Below the pieces are notes generated by a model. The model had not been told where the DNA came from. It ran no database searches and saw only the letters and a program-made list of their open reading frames with translations. A stretch of 64,000 nucleotides of DNA from Agriotes lineatus (lineage: Eukaryota; Arthropoda; Insecta; Coleoptera; Elateridae): contig OW679195.1 of the NCBI GenBank assembly GCA_940337035.1, positions 171,278,015 to 171,342,014 of the forward strand. Reading direction: 5' to 3'. Below, one piece after another: positions 12,519-24,100 of the stretch. The translations under genes were made by a program, and so were the position numbers. The stretch's first letter is position 1. Every line of letters starts with the position of its first letter.

Positions 12519-13251
12519 CAGGGTGTCCCATTTTCGATGATATTACGGGGTATCTCACTTACGAGTAAAGATAGAGAGTTGCGGTTTTCGCAATACTGTG
12601 CTACTTTTTTGTGAAAACAAAGATGGTCCAAACAAAATTTTCATAGCCCGCTTCGTTTTTGAGATACAGAGCGAAATTGAAAATATTGCATTTTGGGACC
12701 CTCTCGTATTTCCTTTATCCTTTCACATATCGCAAAGCTAAAAACTTACTCTTATACAGTTTTTTACGTAGAATCCAGTGGCGTAGTCAGATTTTTGCTG
12801 TGAGCCGTCAATTTTTAGTTATAAATTAAACTTATGTTTTTTTAACGAAACACTTTGTATATATTTTTGTAAAGCTTATAAAATTTCCAATCAAATGAAA
12901 GAAAAATATACAGGGTGTCCCGTTTAAAAAAACATATGTTTGATTTATAGCTAAAAATTGACAGCTCACAGCAAAAATCTGACTACGCCACTGGATTCTA
13001 CGTAAAAAATTGTATGAGAGCCAGTTTTTAGCTTTAATATATGTTAAAGGATAACGGAGATACGAGGGGGGTCCCAAAATGCAATATTTTCAATTTCGCC
13101 CTGTATCTCAGAAACGAAGCGGTCTATGAAAATTTTGTTTATACCATCTTTATTTTCACAAAAAAGTAGCACAGTATTGCGAAAACCGCAACTCTCTATC
13201 TTTACTCGTAAGTGATATACCCCGTAATATCATCGAAAATGGGACACCCTG
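12519..13251. mobile_element. fold-back MITE with TA duplications
   Basis: Two long arms (about 12519-12845 and 12925-13251) are inverted copies of one another, leaving a loop of only about 80 bp. The outer ends are CAGGGTGTCCCATTTTCGAT and its complement, flanked by TA at 12517-12518 and 13252-13253. A TA duplication and CAGGG ends fit a Tc1/mariner-type non-autonomous element. A further CAGGGTGTCCCG motif lies at the loop (about 12911), suggesting that one element inserted into, or duplicated from, another. There is no coding capacity. Confidence 0.85.
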
Positions 13252-13253
13252 TA

Positions 13254-15035
13254 CAGTGTTGTTATGGTGATTTATTGAGCCATAAATCAACACTATATTG
13301 AGTTCGCAATACCGGGTGTTAATGTTATAAGCCTCCGTTTTTTCCTACATAAATAACGATTATATTTTAATAATTAATTGTCAAAATAAATGATAATAAA
13401 TGGAAAATTGTCAAGTTTATTTAATACAACCTTGCCAACAAAAAATAATTGTTTGTAAGTAAAAATATCAAACACATTAGGCAATACTACTTCCCCTAGT
13501 TCGTCTTTGAAATGTGCCCCCTGTATATTTTTTAATTACGGTCAAAATTAATCAGCTATTCTCAGGATACTTTGCGTATATACAAACTAAAGGAATATAC
13601 AGGGTGTCTGATAAGGTGATAAGCTTTCGAAGAAATTCTGCACATACAATTAGAGTGTATTAGCCTAATTTACTTATATCCTACAAAATAACCCTAATGA
13701 GTTATAGCACCTCAAAGTTGGCTTCAAATTTTCATTATTTTTAAAAGTATAAGAGGTATGAACGATATATTGGTTTAAACCTCAATTTCTTCAGGGTATT
13801 GCTTCTATTAATTTCAGTAGATTTCTAAAACGGAAGGTGTATTTTAGAAAAGAGGTCAATATGAATCTAATAGCCTAGAAAATTTAGTTTGCTTTTAGAT
13901 TTGAAGTCTAACAATCGCAGTAGTTCATAGTAGTTATGTACCAAGGGTATTATGAAGATATTTATGGCCGCTCGAGGGTAACAAGTTTGAAAGTTGTCCG
14001 AGTGTATAAACATCAAGTAATGCCCGTGGTGCTACAACATGTTATGTCTTATCAGTACTTCTTAATAACCTAAATAATGGATGAGAAAGGTTATATTGGA
14101 TCATCAACTATTGCTCTGCTATTTATGTACGTAATTGGTCCCTTTATACCCTATCTTTGAGGGCGTAATGTATAACCCTACAGCCCAAAGGCTATAAACC
14201 ACTTTTTTCTGCGTCAGCTTTATAAAGTAGGCTTTTGTAGCTGTGTTTTGACGACAGGAAGTTGAAAGTTTGCTATAGCAGGTACGTCACTTTTCCGTTT
14301 ATCTCCAGTAGTAATGAGCGGCAAAGAATAATTTGATACGGATGCATATAAATACCAGTGCAGTTGATTATGTTGTATATTAAACAATAATTTTATTCTT
14401 CTTTGAGCTGTTGTAGAAAAAATAGTATGTGTGCTTCCAGCGTAAACAGACTTTTATGCTCTTACACGTGTGCAGCGCTCGGTTACAGCTCGCGCTACAA
14501 TTTACGGGTGCGATCACAAAAGTATCTTTTTCCACTCTTAATACACAATATACTATTACGACTCGCTTAGTGTCGCTTAGGGCCCGCTCAGGGTCTTCTT
14601 TGTCAATTTTACGAGCAAGACATCGTAGATTGCAAAAATTAATAAAAATTATAAGTCTGGTTTTGATTGTGAATTATTCTGGCCTGTACATGTGTACATA
14701 AAATATTGTATGCAAATCGTGTATAACTTTACCCTTGTCGTGTTTGCACCCGCGGCTACGCCTTGGGCTCTGATTTCTTTGTATTCCGGAACGAATTTTA
14801 GGGACGATGGCAGTTTAAAAACTGAGGGAACTCCATGGTTAGGTCAAAACGCGCACCTATGATTATGAAGTTCAATCATGGATGGGTCCAGTACGTCGAT
14901 TTGGCAGGAGACTACATAGAGAAGACCTAAAATGTGTTTAGAATTAAAGCATTAGTAATTTTAATAAACGGCAAAATTATTTCAATTTTCCTGGTATTTA
15001 AAAAAGGGAATTTTAATGAAAGCCTAATTATACGT
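13254..15035. other. unassigned DNA with an orphan MITE end
   Basis: TATACAGGGTGTCTGATAAG near 13597 looks like another CAGGGTGT-type element end, but no matching partner was found. The remainder contains no recognisable gene. Confidence 0.4.
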
Positions 15036-15803
15036 TGTTACGTTTAGAACGCACCTTTTTAAACTTCACAGGTCTGTGTGCGAAGTTTAGGTTATTCCGG
15101 CGTCTGTAGTATATATTTTGAATTTCGCGCGCTTCCCGCCCGGTTGGATATTGGCCTTATCGACACGAGAAGCGACATGAACTGGCTTTTGTTCACGGCG
15201 TCTTCTCTTTCCGTTCGATGCTGTTACGGCGAACAGTTTTAGCGCCTTTTAAGTTGTCCAGTGGTTGCAGTTGGGAGATGCAGTTGATGGTTAGTGGAAT
15301 TTTCCTTCGCTGATGTTGGCGGCTTATGCAACCCTGGCGATCTACTGAGAAATTTCTTCTCGCGGGAATTCTGACGGATTAAAGTGCTTTGCTGATCCAC
15401 TTCTTCACGTGGTCGAAAACTAATGGGCTTTTTCATTATAGCCAAAGGTTTCCCTTTATGTAAAATCATTTAATACTGTGGACAGTGATTCGATACTGAG
15501 TGCTTCACTCGATTGCTATCGTACTTGCCTGTATTTGAAACTCTGGCCGTTATCTACAGTTTGCTTCACGAGCTTCTTGAACGCACTTATGTTTTTCCAT
15601 CCACGGAGACTTTTTAAACTGTTGTAATGTGTAGTTGTACTTTTTAATTTGCGATAAGCTCATTTTCTCGCAAGTCGAGTTTGTATTATGAGGTGCACCT
15701 TAAATTTTGGCCTGGATTTATTACTCTACGTTAACCTGCGCTTAGCGAGTAATCACCTGTACTTTGTAGCGTATAATACTGAATTTGTGATTATTATACT
15801 GTG
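15036..15803 (+). repeat. LTR-like repeat, copy 1 (truncated)
   Basis: It begins TGTTACGTTTAGA, like the solo LTR at 55203, and aligns over hundreds of bases with that copy and with the one at 39431. Shared segments include the run around TTTGCTTCACGAGC (15557), the block near GAGGTGCACCTTAAATT (15690) and ATTATTATACTGTGAT (15788). Homology stops after about 15803, so the right-hand end is missing. Confidence 0.7.
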
Positions 15804-17308
15804 ATCATCGGTAAGTTTATATGCTCGGTTCCATTGTTCTTAAAAGAAATAGACATTTGAAAATATAAATATGGCCTGATAATGATATTTTTGAAATGAC
15901 ACTGAAATTATTCAAGCGGCATATTTTGCTTCTGTGAATATCAAGATGTTCAAATGGTAACAAGATCTAAAAGCGACAATAAAACAAATTATTTAGCCCA
16001 TGTTCAATCCTTATGTTGAACACCTTGTATACAATACTAAAATATAAACTCAGCTGGTGCCAGTAATCAACAACTAGTTTACTACATACATAAAATAATT
16101 TTTAACCCCATCCTAGTTTACTTTAATTTATAATTTACTTTTTTTTAATTCGAGTTTAAATATTAAATCTATAGTTTAAAAATAATAGGTTTGAATAAAA
16201 ACAAATTCCATTCAATCATTATTCATCAATAAAATTGTCATAATTTATTTGTTGGATGGAGTACGTTTTGAAAATTCCGTTATCTGTCGCTCGATATGAA
16301 AATGCGAACTCACCTATCCATATATTTGTATATACTATCAATTATATGCTTTATTACAACTACAAATCGTAAGTTTTTTCAAAATGTCAATAGCTTATAA
16401 TGTTATTGTACAGGAAATTTGTCTAATTTGGTCTTCCAGAAAACGTATAACGATAAAATAAGTCAGAAAATCGGTTCAAAGTTCACATCGTCGAACATTT
16501 GTTATTCAATTCGCGAGATCGTCAGAAAGCTGCATTTCAACACAGCCGAGGATTTAAAAAAAAGGTTATCCTCTGTAACCAAAAAACATTAAATTTAAAC
16601 GATTTGTTGTCTTTACTTTCCACTTACTGACATTTTAGTATTCTCTTAGTATGTGAGACCGAGGGAAGGATAATGATAAAATTAATATCCATTTAATGGA
16701 ATTCTCTCAATCAGCTAATTAATGCACCTGGTTCTAATAAACTTAATATTCCCCAAGGTTTAAGCCAATGATTTCCAACAGGTGGTTGCTATCCACTGGT
16801 AGGTCACGAGAAAAAATTGACATCTGTTGAGATTTCTTATAGTTTAGTGCCCCCAGTTATGTTGAGAAGTCGGCTAGTTTGTTAATTCTGCTGCCATTTT
16901 CCGTGCTCTACCCATTACTGCACTGTTTTGAAGTAAATAGTCAAGTTTTTAACTCTTCAGTTGAGTAAGTATATAGTTCTGTTTAGTTCGTATTTGGTTC
17001 TATATTTTAATCAGTTTTTCTTTAACACTTTTACATACATTTAAAATTGTTTGCCCTCTTCATTTTAAATTAGAACTTAGGTTTGGTGTTAGTGGTGTAA
17101 TAACACATCGAAAATTGAGCAATTTTAAACAAATACTGTCGCCAGACAACACATTTTAGAGAATAAAACGCATACACAATATAAAGACGAGAGTTTTTTT
17201 ACTATACGCTTCATGTTGGAAGTAATTAAATTTGAAATTATAATTAGGTTAAGGGTTCTTCTTGTAGATACTACGCTGGCGGCAACCAACATTGTACATA
17301 TTTATTAT
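15804..17308. other. AT-rich DNA, no gene recognised
   Basis: A stretch at about 16770-16815 (AACAGGTGGTTGCTATCCACTGGTAGGTCACG, not tested further) is faintly like a decayed hAT end. Otherwise nothing was seen. Confidence 0.4.
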
Positions 17309-18270
17309 AGTTTGATATGAACCGTTAAACAGATCGAATAAAAACAAAGGAAACGTACGCCGCCCGAAAGGCGCCCGAAGAACAAAGAATATTACATCTG
17401 TTTAACAAACCGCCGCGATCCTACGCAGAAGTATCTTTCAAAACCCTAAAATCATAAAAATAAGTGTCCTTACAACGAATTTCTAAAGTGCAGCAAGATT
17501 GCAACCATAAACTTTATTGGAGCCGGCCGGCCAAGAAAGGTGACAGCCAGCGAAATACGCCTCACGAATGTTTGCAGATTAAATTAAGAATTTTTCACTA
17601 AAACGCCCTTAAAACAGAGTGCGCTCTGTTTTAATCACACATAAAGGATACCAGAAGATAGGAAAAATTAACCGCTACCTATTAAAACAAACCACAGAGC
17701 GCTAGCACATATACAGGTGGAGAAAAAGCAATTTTTCCATCAGGCAGCCAAACACGCGCCCGGGAGAGCGGCCGAGAGTTCAGCGGCCCGAGGAAAGGCA
17801 TATTGTAACGAAGAAATCAGGGGCCACGACCGAGTACAGCGGGCAAAGATGCAGATTACAAATTAAATTTTAATTAACGGAAGGAAGCGTCCCAGAAAAG
17901 CGAAATTGGTCTCAAAAATCTTATAAAAATAGCGCGCAACCGATCAAAGCATAATAAACTTTTTAACACACGCCATAAGAATAATACTTAATTAAGCTTT
18001 ACGCAGAACATTGCATTAAAAATTCCAAGTTGAGCTAATTTTTACTCAAAACATAGCAAATTGGGTGTCGTTAGAATCGGCATTTCATCAACTATTGATT
18101 GCGACTCAAACCAAGTCGATAATTGATCACGCCGCTCAATTAAATGCTATAATTTCAAAATATATCGAAATCGGGCAAAACATCCCTTCTACTTCGACCA
18201 ATGAGCGTCGAGATCGCGTTGGACAAAGGACTGGCTCCTTTAAATAGTCAGACGCTGGCAGTAAGAAAGC

Positions 18271-18390
18271 ACTCAGCCAAGGAGAGTCCACCAGGAACCA
18301 TCCAGCCTTCCATCGCCCACTCAGCCAAGGAGAGTCCACCAGGAACCATCCAGCCTTCCATCGCCCACTCAGCCAAGGAGAGTCCACCAG
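18271..18390 (+). repeat. 48-bp tandem repeat in 5' LTR
   Basis: Units starting ACTCAGCCAAGGAGAGTCCA begin at 18271, 18319 and 18367. The last is partial. The same array lies 7243 bp downstream in the 3' LTR. Confidence 0.9.
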
Positions 18391-18469
18391 CCGCCACTTC
18401 AGCTTCCAGGACCACCAGCAGCCACTTCAGCTCCAGGACCACCAGCCGTTTCATCTACTGGACTTAGCT

Positions 18470-18890
18470 GTCTGCCGCATCTTCGTGGACTTAGAGCCGA
18501 TCCATTTCACTGGACTTAGCTGTCTGCCGCATCTTCGTGGACTTAGGGCCGATCCATTTCACTGGACTTAGCTGTCTGCCGTCTTCGTGGGACTTGGGAT
18601 TCGAGCCACTTCAGCTTCCAGGACCAGCTAGCAGCTCCCGCCTCTCCAGAGCCTATCATCTTCGTGGACTTAGAGCCGATCCATTTCACTGGACTTAGCT
18701 GTCTGCCGCATCTTCGTGGACTTAGAGCCGATCCATTTCACTGGACTTAGCTGTCTGCCGCATCTTCGTGGACTTAGAGCCGATCCATTTCACTGGACTT
18801 AGCTGTCTGCCGTCTTCGTGGGACTTGGGATTCGAGCCACTTCAGCTTCCAGGACCAGCTAGCAGCTCCAGCCTCTCCAGAGTCTATCCC
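18470..18890 (+). repeat. 52-bp tandem repeats with a higher-order duplication
   Basis: Units of the type GCATCTTCGTGGACTTAGAG ... CTGTCTGCC recur every 52 bp (for example 18477, 18529, 18708, 18760). Runs of this unit are followed twice by the same roughly 78-bp segment containing GGGACTTGGGATTCGAGCC (about 18577 and 18809), forming a larger duplicated block. Confidence 0.9.
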
Positions 18891-18960
18891 CCTCGTGGAC
18901 CTAGAGCCAATCCTACGCATTGGACTCTGCTGCCTGCCGTCTTTGGAAAGCCACTTTAGC

Positions 18961-19766
18961 CAGCCGCCGCCTCCGCCAAGGAGATCCGCACTGCCGCCGA
19001 CGTTGCCGCCGCCGCTGCTCACAGCCCGCCGCCCCGTCGCCAGTCGCCACCGCCACCGCTGCCACCGCAGAAGGAAGCCGCCAGCCGCCGCCTCCGCCCA
19101 GGAGATCCGCACTGCCGCCGACGTTGCCGCCGCCGCTGCTCACAGCCCGCCGCCCCGTCGCCAGTCGCCACCGCCGCCGCTGCCACCGCAGAAGGAAGCC
19201 GCCAGCCGCCGCCTCCGCCCAGGAGATCCGCACTGCCGCCGACGTTGCCGCCGCCGCTGCTCACAGCCCGCCGCCCCGTCGCCAGTCGCCACCGCCGCCG
19301 CTGCAACCGCCGAAGGAAGCCGCCAGCCGCCGCCTCCGCCCAGGAGATCCGCACTGCCGCCGACGTTGCCGCCGCCGCTGCTGCAACCGCAGAAGGAAGC
19401 CGCCAGCCGCCGCCTCCGCCCAGGAGATCAGCACTGCCGCCGACGTTGCCGCCGCCGCTGCTCACAGCCCGCCGCCCCGTCGCCAGTCGCCACCGCCGCC
19501 GCTGCCACCGCAGAAGGAAGCCGCCAGCCGCCGCCTCCGCCCAGGAGATCCGCACTGCCGCCGACGTTGCCGCCGCCGCTGCTCACAGCCCGCCGCCCCG
19601 TCGCCAGTCGCCACCGCCGCCGCTGCAACCGCCGAAGGAAGCCGCCAGCCGCCGCCTCCGCCAAGGAGATCCGCACTGCCGCCGACGTTGCCGCCGCCGC
19701 TGCTCTCAGCTCGCCGCCCCGTCGCCAGTCGCCACCGCCGCCGCTGCAACCGCAGGAGGAAGCCGC
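18961..19766 (+). repeat. GC-rich 121-bp tandem array in 5' LTR
   Basis: Unit starts (CAGCCGCCGCCTCCGCC) fall at 18961, 19082, 19203, 19324, 19404, 19525 and 19646. The spacing is 121 bp except for one 80-bp unit that lacks 41 bp. The array is far more GC-rich than the surrounding DNA. Because 121 is one more than a multiple of three, the same three peptide readings rotate through all frames. Long open frames on both strands therefore follow from composition rather than from selection for a protein. Confidence 0.93.
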
Positions 19767-19841
19767 CGGCCCCGCCTCCGAAGGACCACACCCGCTTCCA
19801 ATCGCGGATGCCAATCCGCCATTTTCTTTTCTTTTTTTCTG

Positions 19842-19893
19842 TATATAAATGTTACCTAGTTATAAGCTTATTTGTATGTGTAAATATAATAAA
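19842..19893 (+). promoter_or_regulatory. LTR core promoter and poly(A) signal (5' copy)
   Basis: TATATAAA (19842-19849) and AATAAA (19888-19893) are 39 bp apart. CCAAT (19811-19815) and GCCATTTT (about 19818) lie just upstream. The identical arrangement is at 27085-27136 in the 3' LTR. Assignment as the element's promoter and polyadenylation signal is inferred from position. Confidence 0.55.
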
Positions 19894-20003
19894 CTTTGTT
19901 CCAATCAAATCCAGTGTCTAGCTGAGGGTAACGCCCAACCACCCCTTCTTACGCCGACGCCATTGCAGTAACCCTACCGCTGAGCATAGACGTAGGCTTG
20001 TTA

Positions 20004-20030
20004 ATTGTCGCCCGGAACGTGGGGCAAACC
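20004..20030 (+). other. putative primer-binding site
   Basis: Immediately after the 5' LTR comes TTGTCGCCCGGAACGTGGGG. It resembles the tRNA-Lys-complementary sites of other Gypsy elements (TGGCGCCC...AACGTGGGGC) but has a G-to-T difference and two extra bases. The tRNA primer is therefore uncertain. Confidence 0.5.
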
Positions 20031-20066
20031 TGTGGTGGACACCAGAGGGAAGTCACGCCCACTACA

Positions 20067-21188
20067 ATGGTGAAGTCAAGAAGGAAGGGAAACATGGAGA
20101 CAACTCCGCCAAGGATCAACGAAGAACCTCAGCGGACACCGCGACAAGGAGGAAGTCTGAGCAGTTCGGAAATAATAGAAGACAGCGCACCCTCATTTCC
20201 GTGTGGACAAAGGACACCGCCTCCAAGTCCCAGCCCAGTGCGACAGGAAGTCAACGAAGACAACCAACAGCAAATGGCACACCACCTTGCGAACCTAGCA
20301 GCTACAGCAGCAGGAACCAATCAACCAGCACCACTTCTGGGAGTGGTAGAAAACACCCAGTGGCGCCCAGAACAAGCTCCAGCAGCACCAACGATCACAT
20401 TAACGGACGAACAATTCCAGGCACTTTTGGGACGAATGGCTGTGCCCAAAAAAGTCGATCTCCCACCAACATTTAAGGGCGAGGAGTTAGACCACCCCCA
20501 AGAGTTCATCGCAGAGTGCGCCCGCTACCATGCGCAAAGCGGATGTACTACAACAGAACTAATGAAAGTAGCCACAAACTGTCTCCAGGGGAAGGCTAGC
20601 CAATGGTGGAAACCATACGCTTCACTCCCGCTCTCCTGGAATGAATTTGAAGAAAGGCTGTTAAAGAAATTCGATAGCGCAGATGTACGAGCCTCCTTGA
20701 AAACACAGCTCTACGGGCAAAAACAGGGACTGAAAGAAAATGGCGAACTCTTTCTTCTTCGGAAGATACAACTGATACGCCGATTGGACAACGAACAGTC
20801 AGTGGGAGCCAGCATTCCCGTAATGATAGAACTGTTAAAACCGGCCCTTCGGCCTTACCTACGTGTCGCAGTGCCGGAAACAATTGAGGAACTATTGGAC
20901 AAGGTGGCTGCAATTGAGAAAGACATGGACGACCGCGCACCAACGCCAAACCGCGAGACACGCCCACGAGAGCCAGCCGAGCCAAATCTACCCCGCTGCT
21001 ATTTTTGCCCAGGACGCCACTTCAATAAGGATTGCCCACGACGCCACCGGCCAGCACCACAGGCAACAGGAGAAGCTCCCGTGAACGCCCCCGAAGCAAG
21101 ACAACTACCACCGCCGGAAAACTGGCGGAGGCCCGGGCACATCGAGGCCGAAGCACCGCCCAGGGCCCAACCCAATGCTCCACGATAA
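20067..21188 (+). CDS. gag: Gypsy Gag polyprotein
   Basis: This 373-residue structural protein would form the retrotransposon particle and bind its RNA. The chosen start is the ATG 63 bp after the 5' LTR; the frame is open further upstream but without a better Met. A low-complexity Pro/Gln-rich N-terminus is followed by a retrotransposon gag/capsid domain (about residues 135-285; QWWKPY around 179-184, FEERLLKKF just after). Near the C-terminus is a zinc knuckle C311-x2-C314-x3-H318-x4-C323, one residue shorter in the middle than the usual CX2CX4HX4C. The 3' 157 nt overlap pol in a different frame. Confidence 0.92.
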   Translation: MVKSRRKGNMETTPPRINEEPQRTPRQGGSLSSSEIIEDSAPSFPCGQRTPPPSPSPVRQEVNEDNQQQMAHHLANLAATAAGTNQPAPLLGVVENTQWRPEQAPAAPTITLTDEQFQALLGRMAVPKKVDLPPTFKGEELDHPQEFIAECARYHAQSGCTTTELMKVATNCLQGKASQWWKPYASLPLSWNEFEERLLKKFDSADVRASLKTQLYGQKQGLKENGELFLLRKIQLIRRLDNEQSVGASIPVMIELLKPALRPYLRVAVPETIEELLDKVAAIEKDMDDRAPTPNRETRPREPAEPNLPRCYFCPGRHFNKDCPRRHRPAPQATGEAPVNAPEARQLPPPENWRRPGHIEAEAPPRAQPNAPR

Positions 21189-24100
21189 GTACGGCCAACT
21201 GCCACAACCTCCCGTATATCATGGTGAACCTCGGATCACCACAGCGGGAGATGCGTGCCCTGATAGATTCAGCAGCCACGCATAATTTCATTAGCGCCAA
21301 GCTAGTGCAGCATCCTGAGACGGGTAGCTACGCACAAAGAACGGCCAAAATGGCCAAAGAACAGGCAACCCTGACCCTACGAGGAGAAACAAGCTTGGAA
21401 ATGCAGATCGGTAGAAATAACTACGTCATACAGTGCATCATAGCAGAGGAATTAAGGGAGGACATCATTCTCGGACTACCGTGGCTTACGGAACACGAGG
21501 CTACCTTTGATTTCGCACGGCGTTGCATACACCACGGCATGAGGACCCGAGAAACCACTCATTGCCTGGTCGAGCAACACGACCCGCGTCCAGCGAATGA
21601 CCCGATGGAACTTCCCCAGTTGAAGCATGACTTCCCTCGCGAGCAGGAACACAACCTCTATCAGCTACTAGAAGACTTCCCCGAAATTTGGAGGCCCTCG
21701 GCGCCACCTACGCGCACCCTGCAGCACGAGATTCATGTGAAAACCGATGCCCCTATACGCAGCCCAAATTACCGATATTCCGAAACAAAAAAGAAGATCA
21801 TCGCCGAGCAAGTAGAAGAGATGCTGGCACGCGGTTTCATCGAGCCTAGCCAGTCACCACATAACTCGCCAATCGTCATCGTGGAGAAAAAGGATTCTAC
21901 ACCCCGGTTCTGCTTGGACTTTCGTAGGCTAAACGAAGCCACCATCAATGAGCCGGCGGTACTACCCTTGATCCACGAAACCATCAAAGATCTAGGTTCA
22001 GCGAGCATCTTCTCCTCACTTGACTTAAAGTCGGGGTACTGGCAGATAAGTTTACACCCCCAAGCCAAACCCTACACCGCGTTCACGACTCCGGATGGCG
22101 CAGCCTATCAGTTTCGAGTCATGCCATTCGGGCTCAAGACGGCACCAATGACCTTTCAGAGGCTGATGGCCCGGGAAGTACTGGTAGGGTACCTCCACAA
22201 ATTCTGCCTCGTGTATTTAGATGACATCATCATTTACTCGGAATCATGGGAGCAGCACCTTCAACACCTCCGAAAGGTATTCGAACGACTACAGGAACAT
22301 GGGCTCATATGCTCGCCAGAAAAATGCCACTTCGGGAAATCCACACTGCACTACCTAGGGCATATCGTTGGCCCAGAGGGAAACGAACCTCAACCAGGTC
22401 ACGTGCAGCAGGTCATCAACGCCCCGCCCCCTACTAACCGAAAGGGGTTACGACAGTTCCTAGGCATATGCAATTGGCTACGCGAGTACATTCCCCGATT
22501 CGCCGACGTTGCGGCCCCTCTCACCGACCTACTAAGCACTAAAAAGCGCTGGACTTGGACCCCAGACGTTCAGCAAGCATTTCACCAAGTGAAACAATTG
22601 TTTCAGACACCGCTGAAGTTAGCCCGACCCGATGCTTCTCGCCCCTTCATTTTACAAACAGACGCCAGCAAATTTGGCATCGCCGCCGTGCTCTACCAGG
22701 AACGTCCCGATGGAGGTCGAGACGTCATCTCCTACGCCAGCACCCGGTTCCTGCCAGCCGAACAACGTTATCACTCCAACGAACAAGAGTGCCTAGCCGC
22801 CGTATGGGCGATAAAAAAATATCGGCCCTACTTAGAAGGCAGGCAGTTCACCCTCCGGACCGATAACCGCGCCCTCACCTGGCTCAACACCTTGAAGGAC
22901 CAGCGAGCTAAACTCACGCGTTGGGCTCTCCTGCTACAGGAGTTCCACTTCACAATCGAGCATTGCCCCGGAAAGCACAACGAGTTGCCGGACGCGCTAT
23001 CTCGACAGCCGACTGGACAGCCGGCCGAAGCAGTGTGGGATGACCCGACAGTACTGCTACCTCCCATTCACAACAAGCGCTTCGCCCAAAAACGTGTAAC
23101 GGCCAGCCAACCCGCTAAGAAAGGATTTCCCAGGTTCCAGGAACCCGCTACAGGAAATCAGGCGGCCAGCAGCCAAACACCACACGGTGAGGACTCACCG
23201 AGGTATCAACGGGCAAGCAGCCGTGCTACCGTCACGGAGCCACCAGGCAAGCCATCCCTAAGCCTGCTGGACGCAGTCGAAGAAACGTTATGGGAGACCA
23301 TTGCACAGGACCAAAGGCAGGATAATTACTGTCAAGATTTAGTCAACTCATGGCACCAAAGCTACTTCGTCGAGGACCCAACCCCGGATCTCGTAGCCGT
23401 CCAGGAGAATTATCGAATAGAGGATGGGTTGCTTTACCACCAGACGGATCAAGGCCCAAGACTGTTTGTCCCGGAGAGAAGCCGACCCAGGGTCATTTAC
23501 CAATACCATGATCAAGACTTAGCTGGACATCCCGGCATCGCCGAAACAACACGAGCCATCCGCTCACATTTTCATTGGACGCGTTTACGAGAAGATGTCC
23601 GGAACTACGTCCGCCAATGCCTGCTCTGCTTGAGATGCAAGAAGGGCCGCCACCAAGCCAAAGCCACCCTGAGGCCTCACCAACCCAACCGAGCGTGGGA
23701 CACGATTGCGCTCGACCTCATGGGGCCCTACCCCTCGTCAGCCACCGGGAAGAAGTTCATCCTGGTAATAACCGACCTCTTCACCCGGTGGACTGAAGCC
23801 TTCGCTTTAGCCAAAGCCACCGCCCCCATCATCATCCGCACCTTGCGAAATGAAGTCTTTCCCCGCTTTGGGTACCCGAGCGCCATGCTGACCGATAACG
23901 GGCGTCAGTTCATCAGTGAACAATGGATGAGAGCCTGCCAGGAGTGGGATATCCAGCCATGGACGACCGCCATCTATCACCCCCGAGCCAACCCAACGGA
24001 GCGAAGGAATCAAGAAATAAAAAAGGGGCTCCGCCTGCACCTACAAGGAGGAAACCATCGCGAGTGGGACAAGCATCTTCCCGCGACCCTATTTAACTTA

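Larger units (their letters stand above)
17313..20003 (+). repeat. 5' LTR (2.69 kb)
   Basis: This LTR is unusually long because it contains three kinds of tandem array: a 48-bp unit, a 52-bp unit and a GC-rich 121-bp unit. A TATATAAA sequence at 19842-19849 and AATAAA at 19888-19893 suggest that transcription starts and polyadenylation occurs near its right end. If so, U3 is about 2.5 kb and R plus U5 under 150 bp. An uninterrupted frame of about 77 codons without an early Met (about 18017-18247) precedes the arrays. Confidence 0.93.

Noticed and set aside
18271..18890. Regular direct repeats resembling a CRISPR array.
   Set aside because: Units are contiguous tandem repeats without unique spacers, inside a eukaryotic LTR.
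18895..19921. Overlapping 200-330-codon Arg/Pro/Ala-rich open frames on both strands (and again at 26138-27164).
   Set aside because: They arise from the stop-poor, GC-rich 121-bp array, and the same peptides rotate through every frame. They lie inside LTRs and show no domain.
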